A DNA stretch of 64,000 nucleotides, taken from an uncultured Maribacter sp. (GTDB lineage: Bacteria; Bacteroidota; Bacteroidia; Flavobacteriales; Flavobacteriaceae). The stretch is from NCBI GenBank assembly GCA_947498505.1, contig CANMKG010000006.1, forward strand, positions 124,001 through 188,000, written 5' to 3'. Of this stretch, positions 62,832-64,000 are shown one piece after another; position 1 is the first letter of the stretch, and each line of letters starts with the position of its first letter. Both the position numbers and the translations under genes were made by a program. The notes under the pieces were generated by a model, which saw only the letters and a list, made by a program, of their open reading frames with translations, did not search any database and had not been told where the DNA came from.

Positions 62832-63131
62832 ATGCTTTCAAAAGAAAACTACGGGAAACCAATTAACGAAAAACTCTCAACCGTTTTAAGAAGAAACACT
62901 TCAAAAAATGACTTCGCTGATATATCAGCGAAAACCAATATTAGCTTTTCTACTATTAGAGATGTCGTTTATCGAACAAACAGTTTAACTAAATCCAACT
63001 CGGTTGCAATTTTGTTTTTAATTGAAAGAGCATTTAATAATGCTCTAGGAAGACAACTACTGGCAGAAGGAGATAAATTGTTTTTACATAAAATAGCAGT
63101 TGATAACGAAATAATACTCTCAAAAGCTTAG
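62832..63131 (+). CDS. Small HTH-like hypothetical protein
   Basis: The ATG at 62832 (MLSKENYGKP) is preferred over TTG 62820. The 99-residue product is basic and helical; FADISAKTNISFSTIRDVVYRTNSLTK looks like a helix-turn-helix, so it may bind DNA. There is no family I can name. It is divergent from the S24-type repressor gene, sharing its operator region, which suggests a repressor-controlled partner. Confidence 0.6.
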   Translation: MLSKENYGKPINEKLSTVLRRNTSKNDFADISAKTNISFSTIRDVVYRTNSLTKSNSVAILFLIERAFNNALGRQLLAEGDKLFLHKIAVDNEIILSKA

Positions 63132-63210
63132 TGTTGCTAACGTATTAGTTTTACAACTCTAGCTTTAAGGGTAGCGTATTTATGAAAAACTTAAAAAGAC
63201 GCTATTATTA

Positions 63211-63218
63211 TAGTTTTG
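63211..63218 (+). promoter_or_regulatory. Probable -7 element of the ECF sigma factor gene
   Basis: TAGTTTTG matches TAnnTTTG exactly, 29 nt before the ATG at 63248. No clear TTG upstream. Confidence 0.4.
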
Positions 63219-63247
63219 GTTTTTTAGTTTAATTGTATTTTTAAGCT

Positions 63248-64000
63248 ATGTTGCTAGAAAATAAGGTAGTCGAAAATTTGTTCAGAAATGAGTACGGAAA
63301 AATTATTGCTCTATTGGTTAACAGATTTGGCACTAATCATATAGAAATTATTGAGGATGCTGTTCAGGATGCTCTAATAAAAGCAATGCAAATATGGGGC
63401 TATAAAAATATCCCAGATAATCCAACTGCATGGCTACTGCGTGTTTCAGGAAATTTGCTGGTGGATAAATTACGAAGAGATAAGAGAGTAGTTTTTGATG
63501 ATGAATATGTTTCAACTAAGGACTCCTTTACTCCTAACGAATTGGACTTAAAGAATACTATTTCGGATAGTCAATTACGAATGATTTTCGCTTGTTGTCA
63601 TCCTTCTCTTTCTCCTGAATATCAAATTATTTTAAGTCTAAAATTAATAGGCGGTTTTGGCAATAAAGAAATTGCAAAGGCTTTACTTAAAAAAGAAGAT
63701 ACCGTAGCTAAATCTTTCACAAGGGCAAAAAAGAAATTTAAAGAAACTATTTCAACACTTGATATTCCAATAGAAATGGGATTGCAATCAAGACTAAAGG
63801 TAGTTTTGAAGGTAATATATCTTCTTTTTTCTGAAGGTTATGCAGCAAGTATTGGTACTAGTATCATAAAAAAAGATATTTGTTTAGAAGCTATACGACT
63901 AGCATTGTTGTTAACCGAAAACACATACTGCAATAAACCTGATACAAATGCATTAATTGCATTAATGTGCTTTCACACTTCTAGATTTGAAGCCAGAGTT
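63248..64000 (+). CDS. ECF RNA polymerase sigma factor with DUF6596 domain, 5' part (runs off the right edge)
   Basis: An open frame of 251 codons reaches the window end. Region 2 is visible as EIIEDAVQDALIKAMQIW and NPTAWLLRVSGNLLVDKLRRD; region 4 as GGFGNKEIAKALLKKEDTVAKSF. Between and after them the FACCHPSLSPEYQI block and VLKVIYLLFSEGYAAS are the signature of the long ECF group carrying a DUF6596 extension. Such sigma factors are usually next to a YCII-related gene, which would lie outside the window. No anti-sigma gene is seen upstream. Confidence 0.9.
   Translation, partial: MLLENKVVENLFRNEYGKIIALLVNRFGTNHIEIIEDAVQDALIKAMQIWGYKNIPDNPTAWLLRVSGNLLVDKLRRDKRVVFDDEYVSTKDSFTPNELDLKNTISDSQLRMIFACCHPSLSPEYQIILSLKLIGGFGNKEIAKALLKKEDTVAKSFTRAKKKFKETISTLDIPIEMGLQSRLKVVLKVIYLLFSEGYAASIGTSIIKKDICLEAIRLALLLTENTYCNKPDTNALIALMCFHTSRFEARV

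Overview
The window is a gene-dense, AT-rich chromosomal segment of a member of the Bacteroidota, most likely a (probably marine) Flavobacteriaceae. The support is the Bacteroidota-type promoter core TAnnTTTG in front of several genes, family-restricted proteins (DUF3078, DUF2480, a hybrid two-component system, VPS10/Asp-box propeller protein), a SUF-only Fe-S system, b558-type succinate dehydrogenase and frequent signal peptides ending in AQ. No rRNA, tRNA, insertion sequence, integrase, CRISPR array or prophage was seen.

Layout. 1-20 kb: a heme-biosynthesis region. The start of hemH runs off the left edge; an AraC-type regulator is divergent from hemA-hemC-hemD-hemE-(EI24 membrane protein)-(GNAT)-hemF, followed by a 53-residue basic ORF, a YchJ-like protein and a lipoprotein. 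A large minus-strand SF2 helicase with a membrane hairpin lies between hemF and hemB. hemB is followed by a CNNM/CorC-type membrane protein, a DNA-alkyl-cysteine methyltransferase and a PolB-type exonuclease. Left of the AraC gene are a TraB/GumN-domain giant, a DUF1460 amidase-like protein and a ThuA lipoprotein. 20-25 kb: an EEP nuclease, hflX, a hairpin-forming tandem repeat, two terminators, DUF3078 and DUF2480. 24.5-31.3 kb: a minus-strand SUF operon (sufA-like, sufB, metallo-beta-lactamase lipoprotein, sufC, sufD, sufS, sufE, sufT-like). 31.5-43.4 kb: thiL, a small zinc-ribbon-like protein, brnQ, pepP, a DJ-1/PfpI gene broken by one in-frame TAG, a cyclophilin, a Gly-rich membrane protein, an Asp-box propeller protein, cupin, DUF2721, and the rimK/aspartoacylase pair. 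43.6-47.3 kb: sdhCAB with promoter and terminator. 47.3-59.6 kb: a methionine aminotransferase, then a 1310-residue hybrid two-component regulator followed by four exported or membrane proteins (Tat NHL propeller; lipoprotein with haem c motifs plus DUF1549/DUF1553; Tat DUF1501; polytopic DUF2231-like protein with a haem c motif). 59.6-64 kb: a monothiol thioredoxin-like protein, a LytTR-type kinase/regulator pair, an S24-like repressor with operator-like repeats, a small unknown protein, and the start of an ECF sigma factor gene.

How it fits together. The left half is tetrapyrrole and Fe-S cofactor production. The 9-mer TCGTTATAA occurs 39 and 37 nt upstream of the -7 boxes of hemA and of the suf operon, in the same orientation, and in inverted orientation toward the AraC gene, so the AraC protein may coordinate heme and Fe-S supply. 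The most system-like candidate for something undescribed is the 48.5-59.6 kb block: a PUL-type regulator without SusC/SusD or glycoside hydrolases beside it, controlling an exported redox module. Similar inverted repeats lie in front of the regulator and of the first module gene. All functions are inferred by reading motifs; no database search was possible.
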